Positions 20,934 through 29,525 of a stretch of DNA of 64,000 nt are shown here, in pieces (within the stretch, counting starts at the first letter, position 1; each line of letters begins with the position of its first letter). The notes under the pieces were generated by a model, which was not told the origin of the DNA, did not search any database, and worked only from the letters and a program-made list of their open reading frames with translations. The position numbers and the translations under genes were made by a program. Location: assembly GCF_001425785.1 (NCBI RefSeq), contig NZ_LMDI01000021.1:1-64000 (forward strand), given 5' to 3'. The DNA comes from Rhizobacter sp. Root1221 (GTDB lineage Bacteria; Pseudomonadota; Gammaproteobacteria; Burkholderiales; Burkholderiaceae_C).

Positions 20934-21544
20934 GAACGGGTGCGACCGGGGACGCCGCTGGAAGGGTGCGCGTGTGGCGGGCCCCGCTGCGCGTCGCCCT
21001 GCGCCAACTCGGCCTGCAGCGTTTCGAACTCGGCCTGCTCCTCTGATTCCTTGACCCTCACGAGGTCGCTCTCCTGGACGTGGCCGGTCAGCAGGCGCGT
21101 GAGCTGCAAGAGCAGCAGGATGCCCGCGCAGGCCGAGAAGACCACGCCCGATGCGTAGAAGATGGACATCGGTGCGCCCGTCACCGGCGCTGCCACGTCG
21201 TGATTGATGCGGGCCTGTTGCCAGCTGCCGTCGAGGAACAGCCACGTCACGTACAGCATGAGCAGGTGGCCCAGCGCCAGGCAGGCCTTCTTGCCGGCCA
21301 CTGGCAGGCGCGACACCAGCATGTCGGTGCCCAGGTGCCCACCTTCCTTCATCGCCACCACGGCTCCCAGGAAACACAGCCAGACGAACAGCCAGCGCGA
21401 GACTTCCTCGCTGACCGCGATGCCGGAGTTGAAGGCATAACGCAGCACGACATTGCCGAACACCAGCACCACCATCACGGCGAGTGCGGCGGCGATCAGC
21501 AGCTCGATGGCGCGACAGAAGCGCTCGATGATGGCGTCGATCAT
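20930..21544 (-). CDS. dctQ: TRAP transporter small permease (DctQ family)
   Basis: A 204-residue, four-helix membrane subunit that couples the periplasmic binding protein to the large permease. It shows the DctQ hallmarks: FGNVVLRYAFNSGIAVSEEV followed by RWLFVWLCFLGAVVAMKEGG and HLGTDMLVSRLP. The C-terminal 40 residues after RLLTGHVQES are an acidic/Pro-rich cytoplasmic tail not usual for the family. It sits between the hydrolase gene and dctM, and the last bases are shared with the dctM start. Confidence 0.93.
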   Translation of the reverse strand: MIDAIIERFCRAIELLIAAALAVMVVLVFGNVVLRYAFNSGIAVSEEVSRWLFVWLCFLGAVVAMKEGGHLGTDMLVSRLPVAGKKACLALGHLLMLYVTWLFLDGSWQQARINHDVAAPVTGAPMSIFYASGVVFSACAGILLLLQLTRLLTGHVQESDLVRVKESEEQAEFETLQAELAQGDAQRGPPHAHPSSGVPGRTRS

Positions 21545-21572
21545 GGCGCTGTACCGGTGACGTGGCCGGCGG

Positions 21573-22787
21573 TCACAGCGGGGTCCCTTGCAGCAGGCCG
21601 CGTTCGGCCAGGTTGCCCATGAAGGCGCGCAGGCCGAACTGCCAGGGCGGCGCGGCTTCGCAATGCGTCACCCGGTTCTGCAGGCTGCCGAGCCAGTGGC
21701 TGTGGATGGTGACCACGTCACCCAGCTTGTGGGTGAAGCCGCCGCCGGGCTCGTCGCGGTCTTCGGTGGGTGCGAAGAGCGTGCCGAGGAACAGCATGAA
21801 GCCGTCGGGATACTGGTGCGAGGCCAGCGTCTGCGCCACCAGGTCGAGCGGGTCGCGGCTGATGCTGGCCATGGTGTTGATGCCGCGCAACGTGAACCCG
21901 TCGTCGCCGGTGACCTGCAAATGCACGGTCTCCCGGCGCAGCGGGTCCAGGCCGAAGTGGCCGTCGAACAATCGGATGAAGGGGCCGATGGCGCAGGACG
22001 CGTTGTTGTCCTTGGCCTTGCCCAGCAACAGCGCGCTGCGGCCTTCGATGTCGCGCAGGTTGACGTCGTTGCCCAGCGTGGCGCCGACGATGTCACCACG
22101 GCTGTTGACGGCCAGCACCACCTCCGGCTCGGGGTTGTTCCAGGCCGAATCGGCGCGGATGCCGATGTCCTGGCCATGCCCGACGGAGGCCAGCACGGGC
22201 GACTTGGTGAAGACCTCGGCATCGGGCCCGATGCCGACCTCCAGGTAGGGCGACCACAGGTTCTTCTGCTGCAGCAGGCGCTTCAGCGCCGCCGCCTCGT
22301 CGGAGCCGGGCCGGAGGTCGGAGAGGCTGGGGCCGATCAAGGCCGTGACCTGGCTGCGCAACCCTTGCGCCCGGGTCGCGTCGCCGCCCGCCTGCTCCTC
22401 GATCACGCGTTCGATCATGCTGGCGGCGAAGGTCACGCCGGCGGCCTTGACGACCTGCAGGTCGCAGGGCGCCAGCAGCCAGGGCACCTCGGGGTCCCGA
22501 CCGTCGGCCTTGCTGTTGTCCAGCAGCGCGTCGATGGTGCACAGGAACTCGCCGGCCACCGAACGCACCGCTTGCGCCGGCTCGTCGACGTCGAGCAGCG
22601 TGCTCATGGTGGCGAAGTGCCTGCTCAGGTCGAACACACCATCAGGGCGAAGCACCACCACGGCCGGGCCAGCCGGCGTGCCGGCGCGCCAGGCACGGCC
22701 CACCAGCGTGCCGGCCAAGCCGTCTTGCGGCAGCACCGGGTGCAGGCCATCGGTTCGCCCGGGCGGGGCCGTCGTTGTCGCAGTCAT
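21573..22787 (-). CDS. Fumarylacetoacetate hydrolase family protein (AraD1-like)
   Basis: A 404-residue member of the FAH superfamily, whose members cleave or hydrate 2-keto acids with a metal ion. Recognisable segments are LLAPCDLQVVKAAGVTFAAS near residue 110, the metal/substrate region YLEVGIGPDAEVFTKSPV, DSAWNNPEPEVVLAVNSRGD and FTHKLGDVVTIHSHWLG. It is longer than classical two-domain FAH enzymes and resembles the sugar-acid branch (2-keto-3-deoxy-pentonate dehydratase-like). GAGGAA precedes the ATG. Lying inside a TRAP operon, it probably acts on the imported sugar acid or its catabolite. Confidence 0.85.
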   Translation of the reverse strand: MTATTTAPPGRTDGLHPVLPQDGLAGTLVGRAWRAGTPAGPAVVVLRPDGVFDLSRHFATMSTLLDVDEPAQAVRSVAGEFLCTIDALLDNSKADGRDPEVPWLLAPCDLQVVKAAGVTFAASMIERVIEEQAGGDATRAQGLRSQVTALIGPSLSDLRPGSDEAAALKRLLQQKNLWSPYLEVGIGPDAEVFTKSPVLASVGHGQDIGIRADSAWNNPEPEVVLAVNSRGDIVGATLGNDVNLRDIEGRSALLLGKAKDNNASCAIGPFIRLFDGHFGLDPLRRETVHLQVTGDDGFTLRGINTMASISRDPLDLVAQTLASHQYPDGFMLFLGTLFAPTEDRDEPGGGFTHKLGDVVTIHSHWLGSLQNRVTHCEAAPPWQFGLRAFMGNLAERGLLQGTPL

Positions 22788-22838
22788 TCGGGGTTCCTCG
22801 GGCGTTGTCAGTGGTTGTGGCGTGGCGCGTGGAGCGAA

Positions 22839-23858
22839 CTACTTCCGGGTCGTCGTGCCGCCCCGCAGCTTCGCCAACTCGCCGTTCAATTCGGCGGTCG
22901 TGTCCTCGCCGAACTCCTTGCCGAACTTGGCCAGCACCGGCTGCAGCTTGCTGCGCATCTTGGCCTGTTCGGCCGCCGGCAATTCGGTGATCTGCATGCC
23001 GGCCTTCTTCAGGTCGGCCAAGGCGGTCTCGGAGAACCCCCGGATGGTTTTGCGTTCATGCAGGGTGGCTTCGCGCGCCGCGTCCTGCACGATCTTCTGT
23101 TCCTCTGCCGACAGGCCGTCCCAGGTCTTCTTGGACATCAGCAGCACCCATGCGCTGTACATGTGCCGGGACATCACCATGTGCTTCTGCACTTCGTAGA
23201 ACTTGCTGGCCAGGATGGTGGCCGCCGGGTTCTCCTGCCCATCCACAGCCGCCTGCTCCATCGCCGTGTACAGCTCCGTGAAGGGCATGGGCGTGGCGTT
23301 GGCACCCAGGGCGTTGAAGGTGTCCAGGAACAGCGGGCTCTGGATGACGCGCAGCTTCAGGCCGCTCAGGTCTTCGGCGCGCAGCACAGGGCGGCGCGAG
23401 TTGGTGACGTGGCGGAAGCCGTTCTCCCAGAAGCCCAGGCCGATCAGGCCTTTGTCCGGCAGCGTGGCCAGCAGCTTCTGCCCGAAAGGCCCGTCCAGCA
23501 CCGCATCGGCTTCCTTCTCGTTGTCGAAGGTCAAGGGCAGGTTGAGGACGCCGAAGGGCTTGACCAGCGACACCAGCGTGGAGCTGTCGGGAATGGTCAT
23601 CTCCAGCGTCCCGCCCCGCAGCGCGGAGGTCATGCTGATGTCATTGCCGAGCGAGCCGCTGGTGTAGACCCGCGCCACCAGCTTGCCGCCGCTCTTGGCC
23701 GCCAACTGGTCGGCGAAGTACTTCAGCGCCTTCGCCTGAGGATGGTCTTCGCTGAGGCCGGTGCCGACCTTGAACACACGTTCCTTGATCTGCGCAGAAA
23801 CGGGTCCGGCCAGTGCGGCCAGCAGTGCAGCGGCCAGGCCAAGTGATCTCATTTGCAT
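22839..23858 (-). CDS. dctP: TRAP transporter periplasmic substrate-binding protein (DctP family)
   Basis: A 339-residue exported binding protein. A signal peptide of 22 residues ends at GPVSAQ. Family motifs include FKVGTGLSEDHPQAKALKYF, GSLGNDISMTSALRGGTLEM, the conserved Arg region LSGLKLRVIQSPLFLDTFNA (substrate carboxylate contact) and DGQENPAATILASKFYEVQK. GGAG lies five bases before the ATG. It is the first gene of the dctP-FAH-dctQ-dctM operon and is divergent from the LysR gene, which is the likely regulator. Confidence 0.95.
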   Translation of the reverse strand: MQMRSLGLAAALLAALAGPVSAQIKERVFKVGTGLSEDHPQAKALKYFADQLAAKSGGKLVARVYTSGSLGNDISMTSALRGGTLEMTIPDSSTLVSLVKPFGVLNLPLTFDNEKEADAVLDGPFGQKLLATLPDKGLIGLGFWENGFRHVTNSRRPVLRAEDLSGLKLRVIQSPLFLDTFNALGANATPMPFTELYTAMEQAAVDGQENPAATILASKFYEVQKHMVMSRHMYSAWVLLMSKKTWDGLSAEEQKIVQDAAREATLHERKTIRGFSETALADLKKAGMQITELPAAEQAKMRSKLQPVLAKFGKEFGEDTTAELNGELAKLRGGTTTRK

Positions 23859-23944
23859 GATGTCTCCGGAAGGGTGAGGTGCGGGCGGCGGCCACCGTGG
23901 CCCTCGCGCCGGCCCTCTGCGAGGGCGTTCTTGGTGGAGCGAAG

Positions 23945-23963
23945 GCTAGGTGAGCCCCCTAGC
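23945..23963. promoter_or_regulatory. Inverted repeat in LysR/TRAP divergent region
   Basis: GCTAGG and CCTAGC flank seven bases (TGAGCCC). A further GCTAGC palindrome lies at 23983-23988. Both are between the divergent dctP and LysR starts, where a LysR-type regulator normally binds. The repeat is a candidate operator for that regulator. Confidence 0.4.
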
Positions 23964-23999
23964 ACGGTCCACTGACTTTTTCGCTAGCATCCATTCCAA

Positions 24000-24989
24000 A
24001 TGCTGATGAGTTCGGACAAGCCTTCTGGGAAACCCTTGGTGCTGGCGCAAGTCTCGCGACTGCGTTTCCGGCACCTGCAGTTCCTCGACATCCTGGGAAT
24101 GACGCGCAACCTGAGGCTGACCGCCGAGCAGATGCACATCACTCAGCCGGCGGCCACCAAGGTGTTGATGGACATCGAGGAGATGCTGGAAGCGCGGCTG
24201 TTCGATCGCCTGCCCCGCGGCATGCGGCCAAATGAGCTGGGACTCTTCACCTTGAGTTATGCCCACGCGGCGTTGGACGGCCATCGCAAGTTCGTGGATG
24301 AGTTCAGCACGCTGAAGCAGGGGGGCCACGGTCATGTGACGATCGGCGCCATCTCGGGCTCGGCAGCGCACCTCCTGATTGCCGCGGTGGCCGAGCTCCA
24401 GCGCCTGCGGCCGCTGCTGGTGGTGAAGGTGCTCGAACAGAGCAGCGACCAGCTGATCGTGTGGCTGGCGGAACGCAAGATTGACGTGATGATCGGCCGT
24501 TTCACCGACGACGCTCAGCGCGACCAGTTCCAGTACGAAAAACTCGCCGGAGAAGGGTTGCAGGTCACTGCCGGCGTGCACCATCCGCTGCGGGGATCGA
24601 ACGCGCCCGGGCTGCTGGAACTGTCACGCTGGCCTTGGATTCTGTACCCGACCTCCACGGCGTTGCGCAAGGTGTCCGACGACATCTTCAGCAGCACCGG
24701 CCTCTCGCTCACCTCGGGCATTGTCGAAACGCCATCGTTCCTCTTTGCGCTGGAACTGATGCAAAGCACCCACATGCTGTCGCTCCAGCCCGCCGCGCTG
24801 GTCGACAAGTATGTGCGGCGCGGGCTCCTCACGCGCATCGCGGCCGAACTCCCCGACCGCATGCCCGACTTCGGCCTGATCACGCTGCAAGGCGAGCCCC
24901 CCGGCACCGGCGCGCAGGCTTTCATCGACGTGATCCGCACCTTGGCCAACCAAGCGGTCGACACGGTTCACGAGGCCACGGGCGCCTGA
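24000..24989 (+). CDS. LysR-family transcriptional regulator
   Basis: A 329-residue regulator. The N-terminal winged helix-turn-helix is RHLQFLDILGMTRNLRLTAE followed by QMHITQPAATKVLMDIEEML, and the effector domain from about residue 100 starts GHGHVTIGAISGSAAHLLIA. Segments DQLIVWLAERKIDVMIGRF and a C-terminal FIDVIRTLAN are typical of the GbpR/CatR-like branch that senses sugar acids or aromatics. It is divergent from the TRAP operon with 141 bases between starts, so control of that operon by its substrate is likely. No clear Shine-Dalgarno is seen; MSSDKP two codons in is an alternative start. Confidence 0.92.
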   Translation: MLMSSDKPSGKPLVLAQVSRLRFRHLQFLDILGMTRNLRLTAEQMHITQPAATKVLMDIEEMLEARLFDRLPRGMRPNELGLFTLSYAHAALDGHRKFVDEFSTLKQGGHGHVTIGAISGSAAHLLIAAVAELQRLRPLLVVKVLEQSSDQLIVWLAERKIDVMIGRFTDDAQRDQFQYEKLAGEGLQVTAGVHHPLRGSNAPGLLELSRWPWILYPTSTALRKVSDDIFSSTGLSLTSGIVETPSFLFALELMQSTHMLSLQPAALVDKYVRRGLLTRIAAELPDRMPDFGLITLQGEPPGTGAQAFIDVIRTLANQAVDTVHEATGA

Positions 24990-25524
24990 CGCGAGTGCCG
25001 GGCCAGGCTCGGACGGTCCCCACATTGGTTCCAAAGTGGTTGTGCATAAAGCGCCAACGTCAGCCCACCAGTTCGTTGACACTGCGCGATTTTGCCCGGG
25101 TTGAAGCGGAATCCTTACCTGGCGTTACGTCGAAAATCAGGGTTTCCCCGATATGAACACTGAGTTACTGGTATCTACATTCAATACCACTACGGGTTCA
25201 CTCGAACGGGCGACCTCCTAGCCGTAGCGGGCCCGCCGTTCACGCCCGCGGACCTCCGCCATTGCGAGGAAACCGCCTTGCTTGCAGACCCGATCGGTGT
25301 GATTTCCACCTGCCCCAGCGACGTGCCCCCGGCGCGTGCTGCCCGCGCGAACCGCTGCGTTGCCACGCCGGGTTCCCTCCGCGACCGCGGGGCCCACGGG
25401 CCACCCAGCTGACGCGCCGTCGCGCCTTTCCGTCGAGCCCGACAGACTGCGCCTCGCTGCACGGTCGGGCCGCGCGCATCCCGTTTCCTTCCCGCTACCT
25501 CGACCCCGAAACCAGGATTTCTCC
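24990..25524. other. Long gene-free leader upstream of the chitinase
   Basis: These 535 bases contain no supportable gene. The left part is relatively AT-rich and carries a TTGACA at about 25076-25081 and an inverted repeat TGGTAT / ATACCA (25169-25174 and 25184-25189, nine-base loop). From about 25200 to the chitinase ATG the sequence is GC-rich and Pro/Arg-codon-like in all frames. A long transcribed leader with regulatory structure is possible. I looked for a c-di-GMP riboswitch core and did not find one. Confidence 0.4.
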
Positions 25525-27270
25525 ATGACCTCACGACTTCGATGGACGGCACTGGCCGTCGCCCTGATGGGCGGCAGTGCCTTCGCCTATGACTGCACCA
25601 ACGTGCCCGACTGGAACGCCGGCGCCGTCTACACGGCCAACATGCTGGCCAAGCAGGGCAACCAGGCCTACCAGGCCAAGTGGTGGACACGGAACAACGC
25701 GCCCACGACGAACGCCGGCCAGTGGGAGGTGTGGAAGCCGCTCGGCGCCTGCACCACGACCGGCGCCGACACCACGCCACCGAGCGTTCCGGCAGGGCTT
25801 GTGGCCAGCCATGCCACGACCAACCGCATCACGCTCAACTGGACCGCCTCCACCGACACAGGCAGCGGCATCGCCGGCTACGAGGTGGTGCGCAGTGGCA
25901 CGCTGATCGCCTCGCCCACCGGCACCAGCCACACGGACACGGGCCTCGCGGCGAACAGGTCCTACAGCTACCAGGTGCGGGCGAAGGACAAGGCCGGCAA
26001 CACCTCGGTGCTGAGCCCCATGCTCGTGACCGGCACGACCACATCGGCCGGCGGCAGCAAGACGCTGCTGGGCTACTTCACCCAATGGGGCATCTATGGC
26101 CGCAACTACCAGGTCAAGGACATCGACACGAGCGGCTCGGCGGCGCAGCTCACGCACATCAACTACGCCTTCGGCAATGTGCGCGACAACCGCTGCGAGG
26201 TGGGTGTCACGGTGGCGAGCAACCCGGACACCGGCGCCGGTGGCGATGCCTTCGCCGACTACAGCAAGTCGTTCACTGCAGCACAGGCGGTCGACGGCGT
26301 GGCCGACATCTGGGACCAGCCGCTGCGTGGCAACTGGAACCAGCTGAAGAAGCTCAAGGCCAAGCACCCGAAGCTCAAGGTGCTGATCTCGCTGGGCGGC
26401 TGGACGTGGTCGCGCGGCTTCTCGAGCGCGGCGCGGCCCGAGAACCGCGTGGCGTTCGTGAAAAGCTGCGTCGATGCGTACATCTTGGGTGACTTGCCTG
26501 TCACCGACTACGCCGGTGGCACGGGGGCTGCGGCCGGGGTGTTCGATGGCATCGACCTCGACTGGGAATACCCCGTGGCTTGCGGCCTCACCTGCGGCGT
26601 GCCGGAGGACAAGGAGAACTTCACCGCACTGCTCGCCGAGTTCCGCAAGCAGCTCGACGCTGCGCGCCCGGGCCTGTTGCTGACCATCGCCACGGGCGCC
26701 GGGGTCGACAAGATCCGGTTGATCGAGCCGGAGAAGTTCCACCCGTACCTCGACTTCATCAACGTGATGACCTACGACTTCCACGGCGGGTGGGAGGCTA
26801 CGACCAACTTCCATTCGGCACTGTTCGGCGCCACCGCCGATCCGTCCACCGGTGACGTCAAGTCCTACAACACCCATGCCGCGATGCAAGCCTTCGTCGC
26901 CAAGGGCGTGCCGGCTGCCAAGCTGAACGTCGGCATCGGCTTCTACGGGCGCGGCTGGACGAACGTGCCGAGCGGCAATAGCGGCCTGTACCAGAGTGGC
27001 ACCGCCGCGCCAGGCACCTACGAGGCCGGGGTCGAGGACTACAAGGTGCTGAAGGCCCTGGCCGGCTACACGAGCCATGTCGACCACCAGAGCCGCGGGC
27101 AGTGGATCTACAACGGCACCACCTTCTGGACCTTCGACACGCCAGCGCAGGTCGCAGAGAAGATGCACTACGTGAAGGCCAGGGGCTTCGGCGGCGCCTT
27201 CTTCTGGGAGTTCAGTGGTGACGACGCCCAGGGTTCGCTGGCCAAGGCCATGGGGGCCGGCCTGAGGTAA
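25525..27270 (+). CDS. Secreted GH18 chitinase with CBM5/12 and fibronectin III domains
   Basis: Hydrolyses beta-1,4-GlcNAc linkages of chitin outside the cell. The 581-residue precursor has a signal peptide (RWTALAVALMGGSAFA), a CBM5/12 chitin-binding module (YDCTNVPDWNAGAVYTANML to VWKPLGAC), a fibronectin type III domain (PSVPAGLVASHATTNRITLN onwards) and a GH18 barrel from about residue 175. The catalytic motif DGIDLDWEYP is intact: DxxDxDxE, with the final Glu as proton donor. Other GH18 landmarks are KVLISLGGWTWSRGF, NVMTYDFHGGW and the closing FWEFSGD. I start at MTSRLRW because it directly precedes the signal peptide; the longer frame upstream has no such feature. Confidence 0.97.
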   Translation: MTSRLRWTALAVALMGGSAFAYDCTNVPDWNAGAVYTANMLAKQGNQAYQAKWWTRNNAPTTNAGQWEVWKPLGACTTTGADTTPPSVPAGLVASHATTNRITLNWTASTDTGSGIAGYEVVRSGTLIASPTGTSHTDTGLAANRSYSYQVRAKDKAGNTSVLSPMLVTGTTTSAGGSKTLLGYFTQWGIYGRNYQVKDIDTSGSAAQLTHINYAFGNVRDNRCEVGVTVASNPDTGAGGDAFADYSKSFTAAQAVDGVADIWDQPLRGNWNQLKKLKAKHPKLKVLISLGGWTWSRGFSSAARPENRVAFVKSCVDAYILGDLPVTDYAGGTGAAAGVFDGIDLDWEYPVACGLTCGVPEDKENFTALLAEFRKQLDAARPGLLLTIATGAGVDKIRLIEPEKFHPYLDFINVMTYDFHGGWEATTNFHSALFGATADPSTGDVKSYNTHAAMQAFVAKGVPAAKLNVGIGFYGRGWTNVPSGNSGLYQSGTAAPGTYEAGVEDYKVLKALAGYTSHVDHQSRGQWIYNGTTFWTFDTPAQVAEKMHYVKARGFGGAFFWEFSGDDAQGSLAKAMGAGLR

Positions 27271-27292
27271 CACGGCCGTTTCAACGGCATGG

Positions 27293-27321
27293 GGGACCGG
27301 GGCGCGCTGCGCCCCGGTCCC
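27293..27321 (+). terminator. Rho-independent-type terminator after chitinase
   Basis: GGGACCGGGGCGC pairs perfectly with GCGCCCCGGTCCC across a three-base loop, then ATTCTTG. It lies 23 bases after the chitinase stop. Confidence 0.7.
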
Positions 27322-27427
27322 ATTCTTGCGCCGGCCGCTTACGACCGCCACAGCTGCGACAGTCGATTCGACGGCGTCGCTTCGAAGCGTTCGCAGCGGC
27401 TGCGTGTCCGCAGGCGAGGGATATGAG

Positions 27428-28501
27428 ATGGCGAACCAAGTATTCGCAAATGGCATGGAGGTTTCGTGCAAGGCGGCAGCGGGCAAGTCCATCTGCGCTT
27501 TCCCGGACGTGTGCTTTACACCCCCGCTGACTCCTGCAACTCCTCCGGGGGTGCCGATCCCCTACCCGAATACCGGCCTCGCGAGCGACACGATGGATGG
27601 ATCCACCACCGTCAAGATCTCGAAGCGAGAGGTCATGCTCAAGAACAAGAGCTACTTCAAGAAGAGCACGGGCGACGAGGCGGGCAGTGCGCCCAAGAAG
27701 GGCCTGGTCACAGCGAAGAACACAGGCAAGGTGTATTTCAATGCCTGGTCAATGAACGTCCGTGTGGAAGGCGAGAATGTGGTGCGCGCTTTGGACTTGA
27801 TGACGCACAACCATGGATCGTTCCCTGGCAACACACCCACCTGGCCCTACATCGATGAGACGTCCATCGCCGCGGAAACCGGGCCGTGCAGCGACGAGAT
27901 CAAGGCTGAAAAGGGTGCCTGCGCGGACTGCAATCCTCACGGTGACGGTGATCCATGTGCAAGCAAACCGTGCCAGGCAGCGAGAAAGTGCAGCTTGGCT
28001 GCGTTCGCCCCCCGCAAGACCGATCTGCCCAACACGCAGCGCTGCTGCGACGACACCACCGGCCACCATGTGATTCCGCTCGGTGAATTCTGCCTACCCC
28101 GCTCGCAGAGCGGTGGCCGTCGGGGCCAGGCGCCCCTGAACGACGATGTCAGCGGCTACGACGGCAACCTTGCCCCCACCATCTGCGTTGAAGGTTCCGA
28201 TCACAAGCCGGGGCCTGATGGCCAACTCAAGGAGCACGGCCTTGTGGGCAGTGCCTACATTCGCGAGCGGCTCAAGAAGGGCATCAAGAACAAGCAGACC
28301 GGCGTCAAGTATTCGGACCTGCGCGATTGCGGAACTGCCTCGGTGTCGAAGATCTTTGGCCAGTGCTCGGAAGGGTGCACGAAGGCTCAGCTCGACAACT
28401 ACCATGTGACGCAGGCCAAGATTCCGGAATCCGAGCCCGTGTGCTGGGCGAGCCAGCAAAGCGACTACGGCCCCAAGCCGTCCAGTGTCGAATCCGTTTG
28501 A
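27428..28501 (+). CDS. PAAR-like (DUF4150) protein with C-terminal GHH/HNH-type nuclease domain
   Basis: A 357-residue probable type VI secretion effector. Residues 1-135 match the PAAR-like DUF4150 domain that caps the secretion spike: PDVCFTPPLTPATPPGVPIP, then YPNTGLASDTMDGS and a final LMTHNHGS. A Cys-rich linker (residues 153-188) leads to a toxin domain with TGHHVIPLGEFCLP at 211-224, then CVEGSDHK (His259) and KEHG (His270). This is the pattern of polymorphic-toxin HNH/ENDO VII (GHH-type) nucleases. GC is low for this genome (one counted line, 27601-27660, is 29/60), suggesting transfer. No other secretion-system gene is nearby, so this is an orphan effector locus. The immunity candidate follows directly. 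Confidence 0.85.
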   Translation: MANQVFANGMEVSCKAAAGKSICAFPDVCFTPPLTPATPPGVPIPYPNTGLASDTMDGSTTVKISKREVMLKNKSYFKKSTGDEAGSAPKKGLVTAKNTGKVYFNAWSMNVRVEGENVVRALDLMTHNHGSFPGNTPTWPYIDETSIAAETGPCSDEIKAEKGACADCNPHGDGDPCASKPCQAARKCSLAAFAPRKTDLPNTQRCCDDTTGHHVIPLGEFCLPRSQSGGRRGQAPLNDDVSGYDGNLAPTICVEGSDHKPGPDGQLKEHGLVGSAYIRERLKKGIKNKQTGVKYSDLRDCGTASVSKIFGQCSEGCTKAQLDNYHVTQAKIPESEPVCWASQQSDYGPKPSSVESV

Positions 28502-28517
28502 GAGCCACGACAGAGAC

Positions 28518-29435
28518 ATGAACTTTCCCAGCATTCCAGAGGAGGACCGCGTTTTCCTCATCGACGCGGTCGCGACCTCCGACACCAGCCTCGTCACAAG
28601 TGCCGGCTATGCCGCCGCGCCCGATGCAGCGTCGTCGCGCATCTACCTGAACTTCGGCGACTGGTGGGGCGCGCACGAAGTCTCGGACGACTTCATCGTT
28701 TCGGTCGCGTTCCAAGATGGCATGCTGTTTGCCGTTGGCAAGAATGGTCTGGTGAAGTTCGTCGGGCAGCCTGGCCAGGCATTTACTCGTGAATCCGTCA
28801 AAGGCAAATTCCGAGACTTTGTCATCGACGCGTGCGAGGCTAGAGGCCATCTCACCAAGGTGCGCGCCACGCCCTCCGGATTCCTTGCCTGCGGCTGGGG
28901 AGGACAGTTGTACCGGCTCGGTGCTGATGCCTGGACTTCACTCACGGGAAACAACGATGACTTCAGCGACGTCGATTTCCTGGACATCGATGGCACCGAT
29001 ACCGGCGAGTTGTATGCCGTGGGCCTCGGGGGAACGGTGCTGCATTTCGACGGCCAGAAGTGGGAAGCCGAGGACATGCCGACGAACCGGCACTTCTACG
29101 CCGTTCGGTGTCTCACCGACGGCAATGTACTGGTGGCCGGGGCTCAAGGGGCGCTTTACATGGGGCGTCACAGCCTGTGGCAGGAGATTCCCGCCGACCT
29201 TGACGGAAACTTCTGGGCCATTGAAGAGTTCCGCGGCGCGGCCTACCTCTCGTACGCAGATCGCCAGCTGTTTCGCCTGGCGTCCGCCAAGCTCGGTGAA
29301 GTCACGCTTGCATCGACGGATCGCACCAACAGGCTGAGCGCCGGCCCGTCGATGCTGTTGTCTTGTGGATCCAATGTGCTCCTGCGCTTCGACGGCAGCG
29401 CATGGGATCAGATCGATTGCCCTGACATGAAATGA
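28518..29435 (+). CDS. Candidate immunity protein, beta-propeller-like
   Basis: A 305-residue cytoplasmic protein beginning MNFPSIPEEDRVFLI; a GTG at 28485 inside the end of the toxin gene is an alternative. It is made of repeated beta-strand blades, each with a small-x-Gly-x-x-Gly turn: ILVAVGKNG-like (FAVGKNGLVKFVG), FLACGWGGQLYRLG, ELYAVGLGGTVLHFDGQKWE, VLVAGAQGALYMG, SMLLSCGSNVLLRFDGSAWD. This is the pattern of a WD40/Kelch-like propeller. There is no signal peptide, as expected for an antidote to a nuclease. It lies 16 bases after the toxin stop and probably neutralises it. The family itself is not one I can name. Confidence 0.75.
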   Translation: MNFPSIPEEDRVFLIDAVATSDTSLVTSAGYAAAPDAASSRIYLNFGDWWGAHEVSDDFIVSVAFQDGMLFAVGKNGLVKFVGQPGQAFTRESVKGKFRDFVIDACEARGHLTKVRATPSGFLACGWGGQLYRLGADAWTSLTGNNDDFSDVDFLDIDGTDTGELYAVGLGGTVLHFDGQKWEAEDMPTNRHFYAVRCLTDGNVLVAGAQGALYMGRHSLWQEIPADLDGNFWAIEEFRGAAYLSYADRQLFRLASAKLGEVTLASTDRTNRLSAGPSMLLSCGSNVLLRFDGSAWDQIDCPDMK

Positions 29436-29525
29436 GCCTGGTGGCCGCGGCCATGTCCGAATGGCACGCGCCTTGCGAAGCAAGCGACCGACCGATGGCT
29501 TTCAACCCGTCCTGGAGATGAATCG

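Noticed and set aside
19542-21158. Long plus-strand open frame of 538 codons opposite dctQM
   Set aside because: It is antisense to the TRAP permease genes and His/Arg-rich as expected of complementary-strand frames in GC-rich DNA; no domain is visible.
21588-23846. 752-codon plus-strand frame opposite the FAH and dctP genes
   Set aside because: Same antisense artefact: low-complexity Arg/Gln/His composition and no ribosome-binding site or domain.
24990-25524. c-di-GMP riboswitch in the chitinase leader
   Set aside because: No recognisable GEMM core sequence was found.
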